Origin: DASUPK01 sp963736685
GTDB lineage: Bacteria; Actinomycetota; Thermoleophilia; Solirubrobacterales; 70-9
DNA length: 64,000 nt
NCBI GenBank assembly: GCA_963736685.1
Contig: CAVTPZ010000008.1
Span: forward strand, 5,929-69,928
Direction: 5' to 3'
Of this stretch, positions 24,690 to 32,513 are shown piece by piece. The translations under genes and the position numbers were made by a program. Positions within the stretch are counted from its first letter, which is position 1; every line of letters starts with the position of its first letter. The notes beneath the pieces are model-generated. The model saw nothing but the letters and a program-made list of their open reading frames with translations. It was not told where the DNA came from and made no database searches.

Positions 24690-25254
24690 GTGAGCCCGGC
24701 GATTGACCACCTCACACTCGCCGACTCTGTCGACGACCCGACCACTACAAGAACTGGACGGTCGTCGGGATCATCCTGATGGCGCTGCTGATGGGCTTGG
24801 GCGGCGGCATGACGAGGGACGTGTTTGCCAACGAGGTCCCGGCGGCTCTGACAAACCCCGCCTACATCGTCCTCGCACTCGCCGTGATCGGCCCGACAGC
24901 CGGGCGCTGGTACATCGATCTCACCTGCGAGGTGCACCCAAGCAGTTCGTCCGTGGCGAATGGTTCGTGGCGACCGCGATCCTGACCGGCCTGGTGTGGC
25001 TGGTCGCCGACGACCTCGGCGCCTCGATCTACCTCTCGGTCGGGATAGCGTTCGCGATCGGCTACGCCTTCCGCGTCGTGGCCCTCTACCGCGGCTGGGA
25101 GGAACCGCTTGCCAAGGAGCCCAGCGGCGTCTACGTCCATGACGACGGGCGCCCGATGCTGGGCCGGAAGCTCCCGGGCAAGTCGCAGCGGGAGCTTAAA
25201 TCGCTGGGCCTCGTGGTCGGAGGGGACGAGGAGATCCACGCGGAGCAAAGCTGA
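24690..25254 (+). pseudogene. Frameshifted TRIC/UPF0126-like membrane channel gene
   Basis: Three frames together spell one protein of about 187 aa. GTG 24690 opens SPAIDHLTLADSVDDP. A -1 shift near 24741 leads to HYKNWTVVGIILMALLMGLG and GGGMTRDVFANEVPAAL. A second -1 shift near 24938 leads to KQFVRGEWFVATAILTGLVW and ending GDEEIHAEQS. GGGMTRDVFANEVPAAL plus YAFRVVALYRGW is the UPF0126/TRIC cation-channel pattern, here with one repeat. Each shift equals one missing base. This may be true decay or sequencing error in C-rich runs. Confidence 0.65.
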
Positions 25255-25333
25255 GGGTCGTGATTTCACCCGATCGGGATGACGACGGGACCGCCTCGAT
25301 CGGGTTGGCTTCGCACGGATCAGAGGCCCCACC

Positions 25334-25768
25334 TTGCACGCAGCGACAGCCAACCCGAACAACTTCCAGTACACGGCACGCCCTCGAATCCCCGTCGTGG
25401 CGGAGGCCGCAATCCCAAGCGGCTGGCTGCTCACCATCGGCCTGCTCAATCTCTTCTATGCGATCTCGGTGCTCGCCGGCTCGCACATCTTCATCACGAC
25501 TGCCTCCTGGCTTGTCGGCGACACGCGTCCGGAAGGCTGGTTGATGCTGATCGTCGCGCTGATCCAGCTCGCGGCCGCTCCCGGAGTGTTGCTGGGCAAG
25601 CTCGGGGCGCTCGTGGTCGGAATGCTCTCTGTCGCCGGCCACGTCGTGGCGGCGATCATGTTCTTCCCCGATTCCCCGGCCATCGCGATCGCCCTCCTGC
25701 TCATAGATCTGACAGTGTTGCTCTGTCTGCTGAGCGTCGCGAGGAGCGCTCGGGGATCGAACGGCTGA
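25334..25768 (+). CDS. DUF7144-type four-helix membrane protein
   Basis: The 144-aa protein has four membrane helices (GWLLTIGLLNLFYAISVLAG, EGWLMLIVALIQLAAAPGVLL, LVVGMLSVAGHVVAAIMFF, AIALLLIDLTVLLCLLSVA) with the family's 'NLfYaI...H...GW..livaliQL' pattern. The start is an unusual TTG at 25334. The gadB start overlaps its stop (TGATG), so both are made together. A second member is encoded at 39572-39958. The function is unknown. Linkage to glutamate decarboxylase hints at stress physiology. Confidence 0.75.
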   Translation: MHAATANPNNFQYTARPRIPVVAEAAIPSGWLLTIGLLNLFYAISVLAGSHIFITTASWLVGDTRPEGWLMLIVALIQLAAAPGVLLGKLGALVVGMLSVAGHVVAAIMFFPDSPAIAIALLLIDLTVLLCLLSVARSARGSNG

Positions 25769-27159
25769 TGGCGACCTCCAAAGACAAGCTGAGCAAGCTC
25801 CTGGACGAGTTCAAGGAGGAGCCGCGCGGCGCCTGGCTGGTGGAGGACGCCCCTCAGGAGGCGATTCCCGAGCACGCGATGGACTCGATCGCCGCGATGC
25901 GCCTCGTCGAGCAGGAGCTCGCCGTCGAGGGAATCCCCGAGAGGAACCTGGCGACCTTCGTCACCACCTGGATGGAGCCCGAGGCACGCCTGGTGATCGA
26001 GGAGAACCTGCACCGGAACTTCATCGATCACGCCGAGTACCCGATGACCGCGGAGATCGAGCAGCGCTGTATTCGAATGCTCGCCGCGCTGTTCAACGCC
26101 CCGGGCGAGACGACCGGGGCGCGAACGCAGGGGTCCTCGGAGGCGATCATGCTCGGCGCGCTCTCGCTGAAGTGGAACTGGCGGAAGCGACGGGAGGCAG
26201 ACGGCAAGGCCACCGACAAGCCGAACCTCGTCTTCGGCGGCGACGTGCACGTGGTCTGGGAGAAGTTCTGCCGCTACTTCGACGTCGAGCCGCGAATCGT
26301 CCCGCTGCAGGCCGGCAAGTACACGATCGGCCCAGAGGACATCGAGCCTCACCTCGACGAGAACACGATCGGCGTGGCGGCTGTGGTCGGAACCACGTTC
26401 ACCGGTCACGCCGACGATGTCGTCGGCATCAACAAGCTGCTGCTCGACCACAAGAACGAGAAGGGCATCGATATCCCCCTGCACATCGACGGTGCCAGCG
26501 GCGCCTTCGTCTGGCCCTTCCTCTACCCCGACTCGAAGTGGGACTTTCGCCTCGAGCAGGTTCGCTCGATCAACGCCTCGGGGCACAAGTTCGGCCTGGT
26601 GTACCCGGGGATCGGCTGGCTGATCTTCCGCGAGAAGTCCGACCTCGCCGAGGACCTCGTCTTCTACGAGAACTACCTCGGCAAGACCGACGCGACCTTC
26701 ACCCTCAACTTCTCAACCGGGTCCGCGATGGTGTTGGCGCAGTACTACAACTTCATTCGCTTCGGCCAGGCCGGGTACCGGCTGATCATGGAGATCATGC
26801 AGGAGAACGCGCAGGAACTCGCCAAGGATCTCAAGGGCATGGGACCGTTCCAGATCATCGGCGAGGGCGAGGAGACGCTTCCTCTGGTGGCGTTCAATCT
26901 CGCGGAGAAGCACGCCTACGACGAGTTCGACATCGCCTTCCAGCTCTCGGCCGAGCGCGGCTGGATGGTCCCCGCCTACACGATGCCGCCGGACGCGCAC
27001 GACGTGAAGATGATGCGGGCGCTGGTGAAGGTCAACCTGAGCCGCTCACTGGTCGACCGGCTGGTGGACGACATCGCGGACGCGATGAAGACCCTGGAGA
27101 AGAAGGGTCCGGTCAGCGAATCCGAGCGGAAGCTCGTCAAGACCAGCGTCACCCACTGA
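25768..27159 (+). CDS. gadB: Glutamate decarboxylase
   Basis: The ATG at 25768 gives 463 aa, like E. coli GadB (466 aa). The PLP enzyme converts glutamate to GABA and consumes a proton, aiding acid tolerance. Visible features are NFIDHAEYP near the N-terminus, ARTQGSSEAIMLGALSLKWNW (PLP phosphate region), HIDGASGAFVWPF (Asp under the pyridine ring) and the Schiff-base lysine in NASGHKFGLVYPGIGW (about Lys274). The C-terminus SESERKLVKTSVTH corresponds to the pH-responsive tail of GadB. No glutamate/GABA antiporter gene is adjacent. Confidence 0.95.
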   Translation: MATSKDKLSKLLDEFKEEPRGAWLVEDAPQEAIPEHAMDSIAAMRLVEQELAVEGIPERNLATFVTTWMEPEARLVIEENLHRNFIDHAEYPMTAEIEQRCIRMLAALFNAPGETTGARTQGSSEAIMLGALSLKWNWRKRREADGKATDKPNLVFGGDVHVVWEKFCRYFDVEPRIVPLQAGKYTIGPEDIEPHLDENTIGVAAVVGTTFTGHADDVVGINKLLLDHKNEKGIDIPLHIDGASGAFVWPFLYPDSKWDFRLEQVRSINASGHKFGLVYPGIGWLIFREKSDLAEDLVFYENYLGKTDATFTLNFSTGSAMVLAQYYNFIRFGQAGYRLIMEIMQENAQELAKDLKGMGPFQIIGEGEETLPLVAFNLAEKHAYDEFDIAFQLSAERGWMVPAYTMPPDAHDVKMMRALVKVNLSRSLVDRLVDDIADAMKTLEKKGPVSESERKLVKTSVTH

Positions 27160-27185
27160 GCGAATTCCGCTAAATCTCCTGCGGG

Positions 27186-27212
27186 TGTCCATTTCCGCCT
27201 CCGTTGATCGTC
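27186..27212 (+). promoter_or_regulatory. Putative ECF-type promoter of the yciI-sigma operon
   Basis: TGTCCA (27186-27191) and CGTC (27209-27212) are separated by 17 bp, upstream of the YciI-like gene and its AGGAGG box. This resembles the TGTCGA / CG(A/T)C consensus I recall for ECF42 sigma factors, suggesting autoregulation by the sigma gene of the same operon. The -35 differs at one position. Confidence 0.4.
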
Positions 27213-27243
27213 TCTGAGGCAAACCACCCACCAGGAGGTAGCC

Positions 27244-27606
27244 ATGAAGTACGTGCTTCTGATTCATCAGGGAACCACCCCGGTCCCCGGGACCGACGCC
27301 TGGAACGAGCTCTCCGAGGAGGAGCAGAAGGAGATGTTCGCGGGCTACGGCGCGGTCAACGAGACGCCCGGCGTCACCCCGAACAACCTGCGACTCGACT
27401 CGCCCGAGACCGCGACGACCGTTCGCGTTGCGGACGGCGAGACCCTGACCACCGACGGCCCGTTCGTGTCCGTCAAGGAGGCGCTCGGCGGCTGGCTCAC
27501 CTTCGAGGCCGACGACCTCGATGCGGCAATCGAGCTCGCGGCTCGCATTCCGGCGGCACGCTCCGGAGGCGCGATCGAGATTCGGCCGGTGGCCAAGGAG
27601 TACTAG
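27244..27606 (+). CDS. YciI-like (DGPF domain) protein
   Basis: The 120-aa protein has the DGPF/YCII pattern: MKYVLLIHQG, EEEQKEMFAGYGAVNE, TVRVADGETLTTDGPFVSVKEALGGWLTFEADDLDAAIELAARIP and GAIEIRPV. DGPF genes are the standard partners of ECF42-type sigma factors and are thought to be their targets or modulators. AGGAGG precedes the start by six bases. The sigma gene starts three bases after its stop and uses an AAGGAG inside its last codons. Confidence 0.92.
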   Translation: MKYVLLIHQGTTPVPGTDAWNELSEEEQKEMFAGYGAVNETPGVTPNNLRLDSPETATTVRVADGETLTTDGPFVSVKEALGGWLTFEADDLDAAIELAARIPAARSGGAIEIRPVAKEY

Positions 27607-27608
27607 CC

Positions 27609-28778
27609 ATCCTCGACCAGGTCTTCCGAGACGAGTGGAGCCGGGTCCTCGCCAACCTGATCGGCTTCCTCGGCAGCTTCGAGCTCGCCGAGGAGGCCGC
27701 TCAGGAGGCGTTCGCGATCGCGGCCGAGCGCTGGCCCCGGGACGGGACGCCCGACAACCCGAGGGCCTGGCTCGTGACGACCGCGCGGAACCGGGCGATA
27801 GACCGGATCCGACGCGACCGGACACTCGCCGAGAAGACCAAGCTGCTCGACCTGCCCGAGGCGACGGAGGACGAAATGCCGGATGAGACGACGATTCCCG
27901 ACGAGCGGCTCGAGCTGGTCTTCACCTGCTGCCATCCGGCACTCGCACTGGAGGGCCAGGTCGCGCTCACGCTGCGGACACTGGGTGGGCTGACCACGGA
28001 GGAAATCGCCCGGGCCTTCCTCGTGCCGAAGGAGACGATGGCCAAACGGCTGGTTCGGGCCAAGCGCAAGATCGAGGCCGCCGGGATCCCGTTCCGTGTC
28101 CCTCCGCCCCACCTTCTCCCGGACCGGCTCGCCGCAGTGCTGGCCGTCATCTATCTGATCTTCAACGAGGGCTACGGGGGCCGCGGGGATCTCGCCGCCG
28201 AGGCGATCCGCATCGCTCGCTCGCTCGCCGAGCTCATGCCGGACGAGCCGGAGGTCTTCGGCCTGCTCGCGCTGATGCTGGCCAACGACGCGCGCAGTGC
28301 GGCGCGGTTTGCGGAGGGCGAACTGGTGCTGCTCGGCGATCAGGACCGCTCGCTATGGGACAGCGCGGAGCTCGACCTGGCGCGGACCGCCCTCGACCGG
28401 GCGATGGCGCTCGGTGGCCGTGGCCCGTACGTGCTGCAGGCCGCCATCGCCATTCTCCATACGGAGGAGGAGGTGGACTGGCCGCAGATCGCCGCCCTCT
28501 ACGGCGAGTTGGCGCGGCTGACCGCGTCCCCCGTGGTGGAGCTGAACCGGGCGGCCGCGATCGCGGAGGCCGGCGACACGGCGGCAGCCCTCGCGCTGGT
28601 GGATGACCTGGACCTCGATGACTACCACTACCTCCACGCAACCCGCGCCGAGTTGCTGCGCCGTGCCGACCGTCTGGACGAGGCTCGAGACGCCTACGAG
28701 CGGGCGCTCCAACTGGTCCACTCCGACGCCGAGCGCAGCTTCCTTGAGCGGCGCCTCGCCGGGGTCAAAGACCGCTGA
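27609..28778 (+). CDS. ECF42-like RNA polymerase sigma factor with C-terminal TPR-like extension
   Basis: About 389 aa: sigma region 2 (LDQVFRDEWSRVLANLIGFLGSFELAEEAAQEAFAIAAERW, ARNRAIDRIRRDR), region 4 (LTLRTLGGLTTEEIARAFLVPKETMAKRLVRAKRKI) and a ~200-residue DUF6596/TPR-like extension (YLIFNEGYGGRG, VELNRAAAIAEAGD, AYERALQLVHSD) typical of ECF42. The extension replaces a separate anti-sigma factor in this group. No ATG, GTG or TTG lies near the expected start. An in-frame ATC at 27609 sits 8 bp after AAGGAG, so I set the start there. Confidence 0.85.
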   Translation: MLDQVFRDEWSRVLANLIGFLGSFELAEEAAQEAFAIAAERWPRDGTPDNPRAWLVTTARNRAIDRIRRDRTLAEKTKLLDLPEATEDEMPDETTIPDERLELVFTCCHPALALEGQVALTLRTLGGLTTEEIARAFLVPKETMAKRLVRAKRKIEAAGIPFRVPPPHLLPDRLAAVLAVIYLIFNEGYGGRGDLAAEAIRIARSLAELMPDEPEVFGLLALMLANDARSAARFAEGELVLLGDQDRSLWDSAELDLARTALDRAMALGGRGPYVLQAAIAILHTEEEVDWPQIAALYGELARLTASPVVELNRAAAIAEAGDTAAALALVDDLDLDDYHYLHATRAELLRRADRLDEARDAYERALQLVHSDAERSFLERRLAGVKDR

Positions 28779-30157
28779 CGGCCTTCAGGCGGCCCGTCTT
28801 GACGGCGGCCTCGAACTCCTTGTAGTCGCTCTCGTTCTGGTCCGCATAGGCCTCGGCGAATTCGCCCATCGCGCGGTCGAAGGAATCCCCCTTGCCGAGA
28901 TAGGAGGCAATCGCCAGCCTGTCACCTGACCGAGCGTGCGCCCGTGCCAGCGTCCACCCGCAGAGCTTTCCGTAGAGTCCCATCGTCACGGGAGTCATCC
29001 GCTCGATCTCGGCAGATCCCTTGCCGTCCCAGAGCTGGCGGACGTAGAAGTCACGCGTGACACCGTCCGGATCGGTCCCGGAGATCCAGCCGAGGAAGAT
29101 GTCACTGGCCGCCTGCATGAGCCGTTGACCCTCGACGACACGCCTGCCCTGCTGCTTGAACTTGCTCTTGCCGGCGGCCCCCTCGAGGACCGAGCTCTCC
29201 GCCTCCTTCACCTGAAGGAAGAGCGGGTCGTCCGAGTCCCGGCCGAGGAGGAGCACGATCCAGGCTCGCGTCCCGACGCTGCCGACTCCCACGACCTTCC
29301 GCGCGGCATGGACGTAGCGGTAGCTCTCGACGAGGTGCCGGACGTCGCCGTCGAGCGTCTTGCGGTATTCGGCGATCAGCTCGAGCAGGCGACGCTGGAT
29401 CTCGCCGGATGGAGCGCCCTTGAAGACATCCTCGACAGGAGTGATCAGGGGCGGGTCGCTGACGATTCGCAGCTCGCCGTCGACGGACTGCGTGAGCTTC
29501 GCGAACGCCCGGAGGCTGTTCTTGCTCTCCGCCTTCGCGACGTTCTTGTCGTAGTTCCTGGCCGCCTTGCGCTTGACCTGCGAGCGGTACTGCTCGAGGA
29601 CGGAGATGTCCAGGCGCTCGTACCAGACGTCGATCGTGCGCATCGCGGCCAGCCTGCGTATCTCCTGCCGGTACTCGCCTACGACGTCCGCAACAGCGGC
29701 GCGCCGATCCCGCTCCTTGAAACCGAGGTCGCGTCCGCCGATCGCGAAGCTGGCGACGAGGCGCTTGACGTCCCATTCGAACGGTCCCGGATGGGTTTCG
29801 TCGAAGTCGTTGATGTCGAAGATCAAGGCGCCGATCAGGGGCGGCGAAAACTCCGAAGTTGGAGAGGTGGGCGTCGCCGCAGAGCTGAACGGTGATGTCG
29901 GTGCGAGGAGACGCCGCAAGGTCGGCGGCCATGATTCCGGCCGCGCCCCGGTAAAAGGTGAATGCTGACGCGCCCATCCGCCCGTGCCGAATCGGGACGA
30001 GCTCCTCGACGCGGGTCTTGTCCTGGCGCTCAAGGATCTTGAGCGGGTCGGCGCGCTTGCCCGGCGACTCCCAAGGCCCGAGCGACGACCGTGGAGTCTT
30101 GCGACGAGACGCTTTGCCCTTCGCCTCGCTCTCGGCCGTGGTCAGGGGATCAGCCAT
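28765..30157 (-). pseudogene. Frameshifted DUF2252 family gene
   Basis: The first part (ATG 30157) reads GRMGASAFTFYRGAAGIMAADL and QLCGDAHLSNFGVFAAPDRR, then leaves the family. The match resumes in another frame at LIFDINDFDETHPGPFEWDVKRL and continues to the C-terminus (GTRAWIVLLLGRD, YADQNESDYKEFEAAVKTGR). One extra base near 29825-29830 accounts for the shift. Otherwise the ~460-aa protein is intact. DUF2252 proteins resemble kinase-like folds of unknown role. The gene overlaps the LuxR gene upstream by 8 bp and runs 14 bp into the convergent sigma gene. Sequencing error is possible. Confidence 0.8.
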
Positions 30158-32309
30158 GGGACACATCCTGAAGCAGACCGCGATCGCGTGCACGCTCGAC
30201 GGCCTCCCCCCGAGAGGTGGCATCCAGCTTGCGATAGATGGCCTGCGCCTGCGTCTTCACCGTGTTGGGCGACACGAAGCTCTGCTCGGCGATCTTCCGG
30301 AACGAGAGGTGGCTCGGCAGGAATCTGAGCGTCCTGAGCTCCGCTGGGGTCAGCTCCGACCGCGCCTCGCCACCGGCCATCGCGGCAGTCGCCGATTTGG
30401 CCTCTGACAGCCAGCGACTGAGCGCGGGTGCGTCGTCAAGCCGGTCAGCGAACTCGGTGGCCTCGGCGAGCAGGGCAGTGGCTGCGGGCAAATCGTCCAG
30501 GAGCCGGCTGGCGCGGGCCAGCTGGATCCGCGCCTGTCCCTGGTACCAGTCGGGAAAGCCATCGAGGCGGTCGAGCATCTTCTTGGCACGGTTGCTGTCG
30601 GCTGCCGCCTCCTCGATGCGCCCCTCGCGAGCACGGGTCAGCGCGGACGCGACGAAGAAGAAGGCGAGAATCGGGTATTCGCCGAGCCGGAACCGCTCCA
30701 ACTGCTCCCTGGCCTGGGCGACGACACGGAGCGCACCCTCGAAGTCGTCTCTATCCAGATGGAGAAAGGTCAGCTGGACGAGGCAGAAGACCTGCGCTAT
30801 CGGCGCGGTGGCCGACCCCTTGCGCGCCCCCTCCTCGAACAGCTCCCTGGCGCCGCCGGTGTCGTCCGCGAGGTAGCGGCTGACGCCCGCGTAGAAGTAC
30901 GACATCGCGCGCCAGGGACTCTCGGGAGGATGGAGCTCGCCGGCCCGGGTCGCGTCGACCCCCATCTGCACGATTCCATCGGCCGGCAGGGTCACCTTCA
31001 GAATGAGCAGGTCGGCCTCCAGGTCGGCGTCATCAAGCGCCACCTCGTCGAACGCCTCCTGGGCGACCGATGACCAGTGCGCGGCGTGGTCCCCGTCCCC
31101 GAGCGCCAGGTAGAGGTGCGCAGTCGTGAGTGCAAGCTGGGCGGAGCGCGCCAGCTTTCTGTCGCTGAAGCGGCCCAGCCAGCGGCGCAGGTCGTCGCGG
31201 TCTCCCACTGCGAGATACGGGGCGGCGCGCGCCCAGATCAGCTGGGCGGCCCGCTTCTCATCTCCGCCAGCCGTTGCGTGATCGATGGCCTCCTCGAAGC
31301 GCTCGTGCTCCGCGTACCAGTCGCTGGCGCGCCGGTGAAGATCGGATTCGAGCTCGGGCTCCCGGCGATGGAGCTCCGCGGCCAATGTCTGCTTGAAGAG
31401 AGGGTGGTAGCGATAGGTGCCGTCGGCGTGATCCAACGGCTCGAGTGGAAGCTTCGACCGGGCGAGCTCGCGCAGGACTCTGCCCGATCCCGTCCTCTCG
31501 AGAACCTCGTCACAGACCTTGCCGGCGAGGTCCTCGAGAATCGAGGTCCGCATCAGGAATCTGAGTCGGGCGACCGAAATGCCCGCGAGGAACTCGTCCC
31601 GCATGTAGTCGGCCACGAAGCGGTCGTCGCCGCCGAAGTGGGCAGCGTCGACCGGCGTGCCCTCCCTGTCTCCGAGCGCCAGTCCCGCCAGGTAGAGCGC
31701 AGCCGGCCAGCCCTCGGTCCGCTCGTACAACGTCTCTATCTCGTCGGAGCTGAGGCGAAGCCCGATCGTCCGCAGCAGCGCCTCGCTCTCGATTCTGCTC
31801 ATGGCCAGATCCCGCCGGGTGAGCTCGAATACCTGGCGATGCGCGCGCATTCGGCCCAGGGGCAGGGCGAGCTCGCGGCGCGAGACGAGGACGATCTGGC
31901 CCTCTGGTGGTAGGGATGCAATCGAGTTCCCCAGCGCCGTCAGCGCGCCCTTGGTGCGAAGAGCGTCGGCTTCATCGATCGCGACGACGAAGGGGTGTCC
32001 CCCCGAGCTCACTGAGTCGAGCGTCTGTACCAGGCGATTCAGCAGGCGTGATGGATGGTCGTCGCGTGAGCTCAGGGTCACCAGCGCAAACGGGCGACCA
32101 TCCTCCTCCGCCCACTGGGCCAGCAGGCTGCTCTTCGCGTATCCGGCCGGGGCGGTGATGAGCACCAGTGGGTACCCGTTGGCCTCACGCAGCCGCGTGA
32201 CGAGCTGTGGCCGGGGGATGAGGTCCAGGCGTCCCGGGAGGCCAACGCGGGGCGCGGTCCGGTCATGCGTCAGGGCTCTCACATCACCTTCCCGGCTTGT
32301 CGAGGTCAT
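30150..32309 (-). CDS. MalT-like ATP-binding LuxR-family regulator
   Basis: About 719 aa from the ATG at 32309. A GTG at 32282 with a GGAAGG box is an alternative. An N-terminal STAND ATPase has the P-loop LITAPAGYAKSSLLAQWAEE (MalT-type PAGYGKT with G to A before Lys) and VVAIDEADALRTKGALTAL. A winged-helix part, a long TPR-like region (residues ~340-650) and a C-terminal LuxR HTH follow (ELTPAELRTLRFLPSHLSFRKIAEQSFVSPNTVKTQAQAIYRKL). It probably binds an inducer, oligomerises and activates. The downstream DUF2252 gene overlaps it by 8 bp. Confidence 0.88.
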   Translation of the reverse strand: MTSTSREGDVRALTHDRTAPRVGLPGRLDLIPRPQLVTRLREANGYPLVLITAPAGYAKSSLLAQWAEEDGRPFALVTLSSRDDHPSRLLNRLVQTLDSVSSGGHPFVVAIDEADALRTKGALTALGNSIASLPPEGQIVLVSRRELALPLGRMRAHRQVFELTRRDLAMSRIESEALLRTIGLRLSSDEIETLYERTEGWPAALYLAGLALGDREGTPVDAAHFGGDDRFVADYMRDEFLAGISVARLRFLMRTSILEDLAGKVCDEVLERTGSGRVLRELARSKLPLEPLDHADGTYRYHPLFKQTLAAELHRREPELESDLHRRASDWYAEHERFEEAIDHATAGGDEKRAAQLIWARAAPYLAVGDRDDLRRWLGRFSDRKLARSAQLALTTAHLYLALGDGDHAAHWSSVAQEAFDEVALDDADLEADLLILKVTLPADGIVQMGVDATRAGELHPPESPWRAMSYFYAGVSRYLADDTGGARELFEEGARKGSATAPIAQVFCLVQLTFLHLDRDDFEGALRVVAQAREQLERFRLGEYPILAFFFVASALTRAREGRIEEAAADSNRAKKMLDRLDGFPDWYQGQARIQLARASRLLDDLPAATALLAEATEFADRLDDAPALSRWLSEAKSATAAMAGGEARSELTPAELRTLRFLPSHLSFRKIAEQSFVSPNTVKTQAQAIYRKLDATSRGEAVERARDRGLLQDVSHG

Positions 32310-32333
32310 TCCCCTATATCGCGATCCTCGGGA

Positions 32334-32393
32334 GGACACGCACGGGCGGTCCCTCCCAGTCTCGTACGCGCTCTTGCGCGAGTGGACACGCAC
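32334..32393. repeat. Direct repeats of GGACACGCAC upstream of the MalT-like regulator
   Basis: The 10-mer GGACACGCAC occurs at 32334-32343 and 32384-32393, exactly 50 bp apart, in the divergent region between the MalT-like gene and the ClC gene. Paired direct repeats suit MalT-like activators. The assignment as operator is a guess. Confidence 0.35.
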
Positions 32394-32513
32394 CCTACTC
32401 TCCGCCCGAGGGGTGGTATCCGGGTAAAGCTCCTGCCACTCCTCAGTAGTGACTACCTAGGCACCCGGTGCCGAGGCGTCATCCCGTTCGGGTGATGACC
32501 GGCGCCGCCTCGG

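Noticed and set aside
25279..25767. Extending gadB upstream to 25279
   Set aside because: The extra residues are the shadow of the DUF7144 gene. The length from 25768 matches known GadB and the TGATG coupling is typical of this genome.
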